Part shown: piece after piece, positions 9,554-23,057 of the stretch | How positions within the stretch are numbered: the stretch's first letter is position 1 | How the letters are laid out: each line of letters begins with the position of its first letter | NCBI RefSeq assembly: GCF_003711515.1 | Contig: NW_021167087.1 | Coordinates: 1,147,246-1,211,245, forward strand | DNA: 64,000 bases | Origin: Sodiomyces alkalinus F11 | Lineage: Eukaryota > Ascomycota > Sordariomycetes > Glomerellales > Plectosphaerellaceae | Direction: 5' to 3' | Translations under genes and position numbers: made by a program | Notes under the pieces: generated by a model | The model's database searches: none | The model's input: the letters and a program-made list of their open reading frames with translations, nothing else | What the model was told of the DNA's origin: nothing

Positions 9554-11719
9554 CTAATTTTGAGAGACGTAAAGTGCATTCTGACCCCCACGGCCGCGCT
9601 GACCCCCGCGGCCCCCTCGTCCGCGGCCACGACCACGACCCCTGCCACGGAAGTTGTGGTAGCCCCCGTCCACGCTCCCCTGGCCGAATGTCTCCATGTT
9701 CTTGCGCTGCTCTTCGCCGCGCCACTCCCGACCACCGGGCTTCTGGCCCCCGCTCTCCGCGCGGTCCTTGGCCTCGCTGGAAATGTTATCGAAGAAAGAC
9801 GTGGTCCTGTTGTACGCGGGGACGACGTTCGCGTCCGGCGCCGCCTTGGCCTCTCCTCCGTCAGCGGCCTGTTGCTCATCGCTCGCCGGCGTCTCCGGTG
9901 CGGGAGGAATACCACCAACAACCTCCTTGACCAGCTCGACCTTGTTGAACTTGGCGTTGGCCTGGGCAAAGTCAAAGTCCGACGCGGGCACTTCGACCTT
10001 GGCCGGGTGACGGTCCTGACGCCCGCCGCGGCCACGACCACGTCCCGATTGCCCATCCCGTCCTTCCCGTCCATCCCGGGCCGCGTTGACTCGCATCTCC
10101 TGCACCCTCTTGCTCAAGTTGTCCATGCCCGTGCCCGTGCCCGTGCCAGTGCCATCGCCAGCGCCAGCGCCATTAGCGAGAGGCTGTGTCGCAGACTGAG
10201 ACTGAGCGGCCGTACTGGCGTTGAGGTTGGCCATGGCAACGGCAACCGCCGCCTTCGCGGCCTGGGTGGCGTCTCGAATAGCGGCAGCGGACCGGGGAGC
10301 AATCGGCTTCGCTGGGGTCTGCTGCGCCGCTCTCTCGGGGAGTTGAGGCTGGAAGGGCTTCGGGGCGGTCAGTGGAACGACGGGCATCACTCGTTGGTTC
10401 TTTGGCCCGGTGGGCGTCTGCGAGGGCTGGGCAGCCGCTGTCGTCTCAAGGGCGTTGGCAGTGGCCTTGACTTGCTCCGCCGAGGGTTTCGAGTCCACAG
10501 GAGGAGTAGGTGCACCAGGCTGCTGCTGCTGCTGCTGCTGCTGTTGTTGTTGGTGCTGTTGCTGCTGTTGCTGAACAGCCGAGTTGGGGCGCGAATCCGG
10601 TCGGACGGTCGGTGCGGCTGGCGTCTCCCTCGGGGCCGGTTTACCGATCGCCGCGGGCTTCTGATCGGGGCCGCCCGGTTGACCATGCTGACCGGAGAGT
10701 TGACCTTGGATAGGGGGCTGGGAACCCGGTCCAGCACTCGGGGGAATAGGCTGACCGGGGGGGAAAGTAAAATTATTCCAGTGAGCGGGGTGAGGGGGAA
10801 ACGCCTGGCCTGGAGGTCCAGGGGGTCCAGGAGGTCCAGGAGGGTACCAGCCAGGAGGAGGAGGGTATGCAACGTTGCCCATAGGGCCGCCAGGGCCACC
10901 GGGGCCACCGCGGCCGGCAGCAGGACCCCATGTGCCGGGGGGACCGGGAAGTGGGTAGAAATTGTTTTGGTAAGGAGGCTGGGCGAAGCCTTGCGGACCG
11001 GGCGGTTGAGTGTTCTGTGGTTGCGCACCAGGGCGAATGCGGGCCTGTAGAGAGAGCAGAATCAGATGTGTCAGCTGGTGTCCACAACAGAATAGATGTG
11101 ACGGGTGATGACAAGATAGTTGTACGACTCCTGTTCGATCAGAAGGAAGGCAACGGAAAGCTTCGACATAGTGTTTTGCGCATTTCCGACATTGACGATA
11201 GATTTACATCCGCAATGTTTCATCATGACAGGGTTTTATGAACACACACACAGAGAGATGCAAGGGTGGAATCTCAAGGAGCGGAACTTACACCGACAAT
11301 AGCCGGGTCCTCGGGCACAGCCGGGGGCGGCTTGGTCTCCTTGATTCCGGGATGTTCTTCGATGCGCAAGTCCTTCACGTCGCTACCGCGGAAGACGATG
11401 TATTCGTAAACCTGGTCGGAAGGTGCTATCTCCTCTTTCGGACGGCCTTTGCGGCCTTCTGTGCCGAAGGACTTGACATTCTCGAGAGAGACAGTGGACT
11501 CGTCCGAGTTGATTTCATGGAGAAGGCCGACGTAGCTAGAAATGCCGCCAGTCAGATTAGGACAAGAAGGACAAGAGGTTCGTGTTTAGGGTTGGGCGGT
11601 CTTACCGAATATCGCTCTTGGAGATGAGTGAGATGCGAGATCTGGATCACAGAAGCTGTCAGTAGATGGATAGCAACAGAAGGTGCGTGAGGGGTTGCAT
11701 ACCCTAAGAATTCTGACAT
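9554..11719 (-). CDS. SCD6: LSm14/Scd6-family mRNA decapping and P-body protein
   Basis: Four exons by hand: 11719-11703, 11641-11606, 11535-11292 and 11044-9554, giving 595 residues. Exons 1-3 join into MSEFLGSRISLISKSDIRY followed by VGLLHEINSDESTVSLENV, the N-terminal LSm domain (residues 1-95), which no single ORF shows. An FDF motif (SDFDFAQANAKFNKVELVKE, near 455), an FFD box (SFFDNISSEAKDRAE, near 514), a TFG box (NMETFGQGS, near 550) and a C-terminal RGG region complete the Scd6/Sum2/RAP55 layout. The family represses translation and promotes decapping through Dcp2 and Dhh1 in P-bodies. A glutamine tract lies near residues 258-276. Donors are GTATGC, GTAAGA and GTAAGT; the third intron is about 247 nt. 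The first exon is only 17 nt, so automatic annotation could easily miss the true start. Confidence 0.92.
10520..10574. repeat. CTG/CAG trinucleotide tract coding polyglutamine
   Basis: Interrupted CTG repeats (with TTG and GTG interruptions) on the plus strand code for the Gln tract of the Scd6 protein on the minus strand. Length is likely polymorphic between strains, as usual for such tracts. Confidence 0.8.
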
Positions 11720-13317
11720 GTTGACGTTTGGGTTGCGTTCAGCACGCAACTAGCTTGGATGGATGGGTGGTATTGAGGGTGAGAAAGGGTTCGGAGATGG
11801 GGAGGAGGGAAAGATGCCAGTATCAAGAGTTCATGTGAAGAAAAGATAGTGACGATTGATAAGAGACGAGAGAGGGGCGGCTTGATGGATTTGTGGCAGC
11901 ACGAAGTGCGAATACGGAGGAATAAAAGGTTTGTCAACGAGACGAAACGCAAAAGAAGTGAAGAGGCTGAAAAGGCTGGAGTGGACGTTGGTGATTGCCG
12001 GCAAAGGGCAAAGGCCACAGGGCAGGGGCAGGGCAGCTCTGGGGTTGGGTGACCGCTTTCGCTTTCGGTTGTGGTGGGGAGGGTTTCGGAGAATCCTCGG
12101 CTATGGTACGTAGGTACTACGAAGGCATTATTATATAATACTCTACCCGTTGATCGCCTTTTTTTTCTTTGGGGGGGGGTTTTTTTTCTTTTTTTCACTT
12201 ACAAAGTCTTGACTAAGCATTTATTTATCAGTCTCGGCATTGGAAACCACCAAGCTTGCCGAGATAACATCCATTGAAGTAAAGGGAAAACATTGTTTTC
12301 CTTTGTTAGTTTCCAGGCACAGCTGGACAACAGGCAAAGGAAGAGGGGGAAAACGGGCTTCTTCCAGTCCAAACCATGACCACGCATCCCTTAGCAATCA
12401 CATTGATGCCGCCAACTCCACCTCCGTAGTCAGACTGACTCGAGCGTGTGTGTCTCTAGCAAACGACTGGTGACTGGCGGCGAAGGCGACTCAAGATTCA
12501 AAACAGTGAATCGAGCGTTTCATTCACACCTATGGTGGATTCTGACAAGCAAACGCAAAATGAGCATTAAGAGTCGGTCCAGGGGAGAGTGGGGTCAGAG
12601 TGTGCTCTCCATCCGTGCAACAAGCGGAGATATACACGACGATGCGTACGCATTCAAGCATACAGAAGGACCTTGTTGCACATCGACCGAGATGCAATCG
12701 ATGCAAAAATCCTACACTCAGAGGGTGGAGAAGGACCTACTGAAGAAATGCCGTCTGATCCTGTTCGAATATTTCCAGCCCTAGGATCTTCGACGCGACG
12801 CTGGACAATGGACACGACAAGAAGCACCCACTCGGGCCACTCCCCCTATTACCTAGCCTTGACGAACCGCTGGTAATCAAAGTGAGATGACCGCCGGGGG
12901 GAACCGATGGGGTACACTAAAGTCTAAGAAGCAATCCTATAGTGCCGGTCAGGTCAGGGCAGTGAAACATATTGACCTATAGGCTTTATACTACGCAGTC
13001 CTGCTTCGGCTCAGTCTGTCTACCTCGGAAGCCGATGATTTGAAAGCCATCAGGCAAACTAGGGACCCAATCATGGTCATTCACCACGCGGCAAACTTCA
13101 GGTGGTTACGATAACAATAACAATATGAACTTGGCAAATGTCATCTCTATATTAGCCGGTCCTGGCCCCGTTAAGAGGTTGCCAGAAGAGTTAGACTATC
13201 ACTAACTACTTGATTGCGGCGGCTAACATGAGGCGAGCCAGGTCGATTGTCGTCTCTTGCATGATTTGACCATGAGACCTTTGACTGGACCTGACAGTCT
13301 GAAAAGTCTCGTAAGAC
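11720..13317. other. intergenic: SCD6 upstream region and esterase 3' flank
   Basis: About 1.6 kb. A G run followed by T runs lies at about 12173-12196. Short ORFs here (for example 12446-12784 plus) have no recognisable domain and no codon pattern like the neighbours. Nothing else is supported. Confidence 0.6.
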
Positions 13318-14508
13318 TTACAGGCACTGAGAGTACCAGGGGTTCTGCTGCTGGCAAGTACCCTGAGAGCAGCAGGTAGGACCGTTCCAGCCCTGGCCAC
13401 CGCACTGGCCCCACATGCCAGAGCAGTTGCCGGAAGGAGGAGGAGTAGTCGGGGGAGGGTTAGTGGGAGGAGGGTTAGTGGGGGGAGGGTTAGTGGGGGG
13501 AGGATTGGTAGGAGGGGGGCTGGGGCCGGGGTTGGTGCCGCCGAACTGCGAGAAGAAGGACCAGATCTCGGGGCCGACGAAGGGCTGGTTGGGGTCGTGG
13601 CCGCCGGAGAAGGCAATCCAGGTGACGGGGTAACCGGCGCTGCAGGAGTACTCGGTCTTGATGGGGGCCTGGCCGTTGCCGGGCTCGGGGGCGTTGCGGG
13701 CCTGGCAGCCGTTGTTCTGTATGAAGCGGTTACGGACCTGGTGGCCCATGCTGATGGGAAGGACGTTGTCCTGGGTGCCGTGGATGCCGAGGAAGGCGAT
13801 GGGGTTGGTGCCACCGTCGCATCCGCTGATCTGGGCGCCGGCGATGGGGGCAATGGCACGGAAGACGTCTGGTTGAGGAGAACACCGGTGTTAGTCATCC
13901 GGAATGACGCCCTCGTCCTTGTATTGGATTGTGTGGAAGAAAGACCGCCATCGGGGGGGAAAGGGGGAAAAGAAGAAAAAGAAGAAGAAGAAGAAAAAGA
14001 AGAAGAAAAGAAGGAAAAAAAAAGGAAAAATAGGATGGACAATGAACTTACTGGCACGAGCACAGCCGAGGGCGTAAGACATGCCACCACCATAGCTGAA
14101 GCCGGTGGCGAAGATCTGCGTCTCCTCAAAGCAGAGCTCGCTGCGGACCTGGTTGAGGACGGCGTCGATAAAGGCGACGTCACGGCCGCCCGGGTTGGCC
14201 CAGCCGTTGTCGATGCCGTTGGGGGCGATGAAGATGGCGTTGTTGCCGGCGAGGTTCCGCAGGCCGTAGTAGTTGGGGTGGACATCGTTCATGGAGCCGC
14301 TCAGCCAGTGCAGGCCGAAGATGAGCATGTGGGCGCGGCTGCTGTCATACTGGTTGGGCAGCTGCAGGATGTACTGGCGGTTCTGGCCGTTGACGTTGAT
14401 CGACTTGAGGCCGCTGCTGGGGGGGTTGCGGCCGCAGCCAGCACTCCGTTGGCCGAAAACGCCCTGGACGCTGGCGAGCAGGAGCACCAAGACGGAAGTG
14501 AGAATCAT
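13318..14508 (-). CDS. faeB: secreted feruloyl esterase (CE1, FaeB type) with CBM1
   Basis: Two exons, 14508-14052 and 13868-13318, 335 residues; the 183-nt intron begins GTAAGT and carries a long pyrimidine-rich tract. Signal peptide residues 1-19, cleaved after VFG. The catalytic domain shows the nucleophile in GFSYGGG (Ser138), the acid in GTQDN (Asp186) and the base in SGGHDPN (His243). The surrounding sequence ([28 protein letters not shown]) is that of fungal type B feruloyl esterases, which release ferulic and p-coumaric acid from arabinoxylan outside the cell. A linker of repeated TNPPP units leads to a C-terminal CBM1 with conserved cysteines, CGGQGW and an ending PWYSQCL, which binds cellulose. 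Acetyl xylan esterase of the same family is the main alternative. The intron matters: the Ser and the Asp/His lie on different exons. Confidence 0.92.
13440..13521. repeat. 15-bp minisatellite coding the TNPPP linker
   Basis: The G-rich plus strand repeats a 15-base unit (gggggagggttagtg and close variants) about four to five times. On the coding strand it gives TNPPP repeats between the esterase domain and CBM1. Such in-frame minisatellites let linker length change without frameshift. Confidence 0.85.
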
Positions 14509-14603
14509 TTTGGCGGTTGGTTTTATGGGGGAGTCAACTCGATCGCCTGAAGAGTTGATGGATCGGGGAAAATCGACAGACGATCAGGGGGCGCTCAATG
14601 TCA

Positions 14604-14610
14604 ATTTATA
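14604..14610 (-). promoter_or_regulatory. TATA box of the feruloyl esterase gene
   Basis: TATAAAT on the minus strand about 100 bp before the ATG at 14508, a normal spacing for a regulated fungal secreted-enzyme gene. A GGGG-containing string of the CreA-binding type (ctgggg, around 14690) lies further upstream, but such short motifs are weak evidence. Confidence 0.55.
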
Positions 14611-16985
14611 TCTACTCGAGTTTCTTGACGACCATAACCATAACCCCATCCCCCCGACCCCGGTATTACGGGGTGCGATCTGGGGTCCCGTCTTGCTGCC
14701 GCACGTTGTCAGTCCTGTCCTTGCTTTCTTCTGATTTCCCTTGCTTTCGTACCAAGTGTAGGTGTAGGTTCCGAAAAAAACAACTGCCGAACACCGCTTT
14801 AGGGCGTTCGGAGTTCGGGTTCCGTTACATCTTATCATAGGCTAAAGTGCTGGACGACAATTGAAGACGCTGGGTTGCTCAAACAAGGCATCGGCTTCTT
14901 CAATCGGCACTTACTTCCCCGTCTGGGGAGCGTTCAGACATGTCTCGCTTGGTATGGCGCCACATGGCTTTTGTCTGCGCGTATACGCTGTCTCCGAACT
15001 CGTGTGTGGTGGTTGATAACTTGATTGAGGCTGCATGGGAGTTAGGAAATGTTTGGCTGGGGCATAGCCGTATCCGGCTGGGAGCTGCAGTCTGCAGTTG
15101 CGGCGGCTGCACGCCCTGCAACCCTATAATAAAACCTCTCCTCTCCCACCCCGCGTTCAATTGTCTTTTTTTCCCTTCTTTTTTGTTCACGTGAAGGATC
15201 CCCAGAGACTCCAGACCAAGACGAACTTCTTAATTATCAGTCTTGGCTTGGGCTTCTGGGGGGGATATCTTTCCTCGGTATTGGATGTTTAAACGACAAC
15301 GGCTCCGGCAATATTGGGTCCCATGCATTTTGTGTCGTCTTGTAGATTCCTTTCTCTCTGCCGAATATCACAAATATCACATTTTCCCAAGAAATGTCGG
15401 CATTTGTTCGCATTTGTTCACGGTAACAAATCAACAATGACCCAGGGTCTTGCTTTGATATTGGATTATTAGTTCTGAGACCGCGGTTTTGGGTATCATG
15501 CAACTCTCAAATATGCTCGCAGCGCATTGTGGTATTCAATATCGTCAGAGAACGCTTGATTTTTGTTCTTTGCTGGTCATCTCCTTCGGGACTACCATAC
15601 TAGACTCGTCTACGGGTATCAAAGGCCCGTAAATCCACTTTCCGTGCATCGTGTGGCGGGTGGACAGGTGGTCCTAGTGATCCTGCTCCGCAAAGGTCCG
15701 GGATACCCCTGAGACGAAACTTGGGGCATAACACCGTAATAAGATCAATTTCCCGAGCCACAAACTACCTTGTCTATATGCGCCTATGCCGTGATTGTAT
15801 TATAGGGAGGGCCATCTTCTCGTTCTTGACACGGAAGGACGAGTTGTCTTGTACGTTGTTCGGAGTATCATTCCGTACGCTTTCTCTCGGCAACATACAG
15901 GCCAAGCACGAACTAGAAGAATCCAACTCAGATATGACCTCTTTTTAGAGGACGAAACTACACGACCAAGACTTCCTCGCCACCTTCTGCTGCCTGCAGG
16001 AGCAAGGGAAGCACTCGAGGACAGACGACGGCGACAAAGGTCAAGACTCAAGACTCTAGGACGGGGCTCGTCGCCCCCCCTCCATCGGCCCAACATCTGT
16101 CTAACCGTACGAATCGCTTCCCGTCGGTTCTACATGTTGTTCCTTTTTCCCAAGAGCAGCTGTCCGGATAAAATACAGAGTCCCGCATCGTCTCGGGGGG
16201 GGGGGGGGGGGCAACGAACACCACGTCACAGACCCAGTACCGAAGCGCGGAATAAGGGAGTCTAGGCTGTATTCTAGGCTGTAATAATTACTTCTTAGCT
16301 CACCCGAGCCTTACCGGCTGATCTCAAAGCTGGAGTTATGCCCCGCTTCCCAAGCGTTGGCGATGCGATCTTGGGATGTGAGGACGGGACGAGACAAGGC
16401 GGAGCTCTACATAGGCAGAGGGCCAGAGAGATGTCAGGGCCGCCATGTCGGAAGTAACAGCTCAACTCGCCACCTAGAGTATCCTTCGGGCACTCGGAAT
16501 GTTTCTTTGACAACATGAATCCTTCAGTTGCCCTGAGAGAAGGGAGATCATCTAGTCCTGCTTGGAGATTGCTTTCCATGTTTTTACCCCTCCTTTCTTG
16601 CGAACATCCCGCTGAGAGACGCCTCGGCTCTATTTCTCCTTTCTCCCTTCTTTGCACTCCCTGGTGCGACGTCCAAGGTGTGTGTCTTTTGGCCTTACTG
16701 TTCTCTGCAGCAGTTGACTCTGAAGATCAAATAGAGAGGCGAGCTCGGCGATATCATGGCGGGTATGTCAAGAGTCCCCGAAGCCTCCAGGTGGGGCAGC
16801 AGAAGCTGCAAAGACAAAAGAAAGAGTCCGTGTCTGTTGCGTCAACAGAGCGGCGCAGATGTGCTCTTCTGTTCAAACATGGAACATGTCTTGAAAAACT
16901 AAAACACCACCCTGAGGGGAATCACTTCTATCCTAATGGTACATAAAAACTCCGACTCCCTTACAGGAAAAAGAAGAAAAAAATT
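14611..16985. other. intergenic, 2.4 kb, no supported gene
   Basis: Upstream DNA of the esterase and 3' flank of glutathione reductase. Contains a 17-base G run at 16195-16211. Several ORFs of 80-156 codons are open on both strands, but none has a domain, a good start context or family similarity that I can recognise. Confidence 0.6.
16195..16211 (+). repeat. homopolymer run of 17 G
   Basis: Unbroken G run in intergenic DNA. Prone to length errors in sequencing and to slippage. Confidence 0.9.
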
Positions 16986-19402
<2,417 letters not shown>

Positions 19403-21163
19403 TCACTCGTCGTAATAGCCGTCGTACAGTCCATACTCGGCCTGCGTACTGACCCATTCCTCGTCGGCCAACCCCCTCCTCTGCCGCCGCAAAAGGTCCT
19501 GCGCATCCTTGTGCCAATCGCAGGCGAAATCGCAGTGCGGCGTGTCCGCCTCGCCAAAATAGCGACAGATCTGCGCGTGCCGGCACCGAGTCACGTCCTC
19601 GCAATACAGCGCCAGCGCCTGCAGGCTCCGGAGCTGAGCCTCGCAGCTAGCCGCCGTCCCCTCGCGGGCCGCGCCCCGCCGCACCATGCCCTGCACCCGC
19701 TGGAGGTCCTCGCGGCTGTAGTACAGGAAACAGTAGCTCGCGTGGCCGTCGCGCCCCGCCCGCCCGGCCTCCTGGTAGTACCCTTCGAACGACTTGGGCA
19801 GGCGCCAGTGCACCACGAAGCGGACGTTCTCCTTGTCGATGCCCATGCCGAACGCCGTCGTCGCCACGATGATGTCGTAGCCCGGCTCGTTGGCCACCCA
19901 GCGCGCCAGCGTCTGCTCTTTCGCCTCCTTGGACAGCTTGGCGTGGAAGGGCCGCGCGCCGATGCCTTCCTGCGCGAGCTGGTGCGCCAGCGACTCGCAC
20001 TCGTCCCGCGAGATGGTGTAGATGATGCCCGGGACGTTGTCGGGCCGCTCGCCCTGGGCCGCGAGCTCCGTCTTGCGCGGTCCTGCCGTGCGCCTCGCGT
20101 GGACGCCGCGGATCCAGGCTAAGAAATCCGAGAGCCGGCTGTCTTCCTGGTCCTTGGTGTACCGGATTTCGAGGTGCAGATTGGGCCGGTGCGCCGTCAT
20201 GACGAAGCTCCGCAGCCGTTCGGGCGTGGCGGAGAGCCCGAGGGTGGACAGGATGTCGTCCCGCACGAGCGGGTTCGCCGTGGCTGTTAGGCACATGATG
20301 GGCACGTCGGGGAATGTCTCGCGGAACCAGGATAGCCGCTTGAAGTCCTTGCGGAAGTCGTGGCCCCATTCCGAAATGCAGTGGGCCTCGTCGATGGCCA
20401 CCCGGGTCAGCTCGCATTGATCGTAGACCAATTTCAGCCTGTTGCGGAATCCGTCGAGGGAGCAGAGCTCGGGGGTCACGTAGAGGAGCCTCGTGCGGGG
20501 ATGGCCTGTGGCTAGGTCCTTGTTGATGCGATCCCTCTCCTGCGGTAGGGTGTTGCTGTTGAGGGAACTGGCGTCGATGCCGGCGGCTCGGAGCTGTTCC
20601 ACCTGGTTCATCTATCGGGTTGTCAGCAATTGTGATTTCTCGGACTTTATCACGCCCCCTTTTCTTGTTTCCGTTTTCATTTCAGAAAAATCGAAGCAGA
20701 AGAGGAGAATGAAGAGGAGAATGAGTCGCTGACCGACATACCATAAGACTGAGAAGCGGTGACACGACAATGGTAACTGTGTGTCCAGTTTCGGTCAGCG
20801 AGCACTGGTTTCCATAACATGCATACTATTTTCAATTCACGTACTGCCATGGTCAATGCAAGCTGGAAGCTGGAAGCAAAGGCTCTTGCCAAAGGACGTT
20901 GCTGCTTGCACGAAGACATCCTTACCATCGAGGGCAGCCGTAATGATCTCCCTCTGTTGTGGTCTTGGACCGACAGGCTACTGTCAGTATTTGGTTCATT
21001 GTCGGGAGGCCAGCTGTCCGAAGGGAGAGAGGTTGAGGAACGGGAGGTCGGAGAGGGAAGGGAACCATGTCAACTTGACTCACCTAAATTCACGCTTATT
21101 AAACTGGCGGCGTAGTGTGTAGTCGATATCCACACACGAGTTGCTTCGACTGAGGGGAGGCAT
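19403..21163 (-). CDS. compact RecQ-family DNA helicase
   Basis: Four exons by hand: 21163-21084, 20963-20845, 20776-20742 and 20611-19403; phases close correctly and give 480 residues. Only the last exon is visible as a long ORF; the small exons restore the start (MPPLSRSNS), PQQREIITAALDGKD and motif I. Motif I reads QAATSFGKSLCFQLPA (Lys53) in place of the usual PTGxGKS. Motif II is DEAH (152-155), with TATAN, the arginine-finger motif QEAGRAGRDG and a C-terminal zinc-binding module (LYCEDVTRCRHAQICRYFGE, CDFACDW). RecQ enzymes unwind 3'-tailed DNA in repair and recombination. No winged-helix RQC or HRDC domain follows; the chain ends soon after the zinc module. The first intron uses an AAG acceptor, which is less usual. 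The exon 1 start is the least certain part. Confidence 0.85.
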
Positions 21164-23057
21164 GGCGCCGAGTCCGAGAGTGACGCGCCCTGGCCACAAC
21201 CTCTTGCTACCGTAACCTACCCCCAGGGTTCTCACTCAGCCCGTTGACGGCAGGTGGTCAAAGAACCACCACGACTCTGCGTCACGTCAGCTGTCGATAG
21301 CGGCGGCGGTCAGATCACATCGAGCCACAACACGAGCATTCATTGTACGACTCGCAGGTCAACTTTTCTGCCTAAATTGATTCATTCGAGGGTTGCGTGT
21401 CCGAACGGAAGCTGGGTTGTCTCGAGGTTGGCGGTGGTCCAAACCCGGTCTGCGCTGGTCTGCATGGGACCCCTCGAAAGAGATGATCGCTGCTCGCTGA
21501 GGGGCTCTGTATGGAATATTCCCTTCGTACTTGGTGGGCTGAGAGGGTGAGGGCAGACCCGGCGGTTTCCAAGCAGCAAAAAAAGAAAGAAAAAACCCCC
21601 CCCTTGACTGACGCGTGTAGCTGATGGAGACTCGTCGATCTCGGAGTGTTTCGTTGTTTCGTTTCCTTGTTTTCTTTTCTTCTCTTCCCCTTCTCTTGAT
21701 TCGTTGTTTGAGGTCTGGATAAATAGAAGGACGGCCAGGGGGAGGCTCAAGACGAACGTCCTTGGGCTGTGACACGGGCGTACTTTGACCATCCGAGCGT
21801 GTTTTGCCCCCTGGCTTTCCAGAAGTTCTAGGGCCGTCAGCGTGCCTGTGCCTTCCAAACTGTACTTGTGTCAGGGATGCGTCCAGGTCCACAACACAGT
21901 GTGCTGCAGTATTACAACGGACCTGGTATGGGTGCGGATACTGTACGAGGTACCTAGGCCACACTGAGTAGCACGAAGTACCATGCAGTGTCGCGGTACC
22001 TGCCGTCCGTATTACCAGCCTCGGCTCCTCTGTCCTGCCTACCTTACCTTAGACCTGCCTGTGTCAGGGCTTAGAGGGGTATCGTTTTACGAGTGCTCGT
22101 AGCAATGGTCTGGATTGCTGTCAGCCCGTTTCTTTGTACTTTGTACCGTATGAAGAGGAGGTTGGAAAAGGAGCTGTACGGAGTACGTACCTCGCCTGCC
22201 TTTGCGGATACACGTGTACCTTACAGCTGAGCTAGTCCAGATACGTACTAAGTTCTGCTAAAATAACCCCGCCCCCATTTAAAATACGCCGTTGGTTACC
22301 ACACAATGGGTACGAAGATGCCCGTTCTTCCCGTTCTTTCCTTCCAACGAGAGGCGTGCCGTTAAGCTTTATGGGGGTGCACATACACTAGGTACCCAGA
22401 GCAGCCAGTCTCGACCCTCCCCCTCATCCTATCGTCCCCATAGGCCCAATAAGCAGACCGGGACCCACATCAGCATCACACTATTCGTAAAAACCCCCCG
22501 AACCCAAAAAGCCCTCCGCCGTTCGCACTGGGCCACGAGAAAGCGAGGAAGCGACGCCGCACTCGCGTTGGTTTCACACCTCTGACCTTTACCTCTGACC
22601 TGACCTTCCCGCAGACGACGAACATTGCTATTCCCCTTGGTGCATCGGCACTTGGGTAGACGACCAATTCATTCTCTTCCGCCTTCGTACTATTTTCGAC
22701 TCTTCAACTCTCTCTCCCGCCGAAAAAAAGCTACACCACATGATGACCTTGCGCGTCCCAGAGTCACGCTTCAATCCCACCTCAGCCTAAAGTCAGGCTC
22801 GACAAAACACGCCCCTCGTCATCTATTTGTATTGGACAAACGGCAGAACTTTGTTCCAGACGGACATCATCGAGCACGTCGTATCGCTTCGCCTCCTTAT
22901 TCTCGTCCGGATATCCCCGCTCTTCAACACGCATCAAACGCGGTCTGCGGTCTGCGGTCTGCGGTCTGCGGCCTGAGGTCCGCGGTCGTCCACCGACGCC
23001 TCCATCGACATTTGACCCTTCTGTTGCTCTCGTCTCCTCGTCTTCTTTCATCTCATC
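21164..23057. other. divergent promoter region between RecQ and SOG2 genes
   Basis: About 1.9 kb. Contains a 7-bp minisatellite (22941-22968), several GTAC-rich motifs such as tacggagtacgtacc (about 22177) and GGTACCTAGG at 21949, and a CT-rich stretch before the SOG2 start. A 201-codon minus ORF (21964-21359) has no recognisable features. Confidence 0.6.
22941..22975. repeat. 7-bp minisatellite CGGTCTG
   Basis: Four perfect copies of CGGTCTG followed by a diverged CGGCCTG, about 80 bp upstream of the SOG2 start codon. Confidence 0.85.

Noticed and set aside
9458..11050. 530-codon plus-strand ORF over SCD6
   Set aside because: Antisense shadow with a Leu run from the CTG tract.
21359..21964. 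201-codon minus ORF upstream of SOG2
   Set aside because: No domain; composition like the surrounding intergenic DNA, and several overlapping ORFs on both strands.
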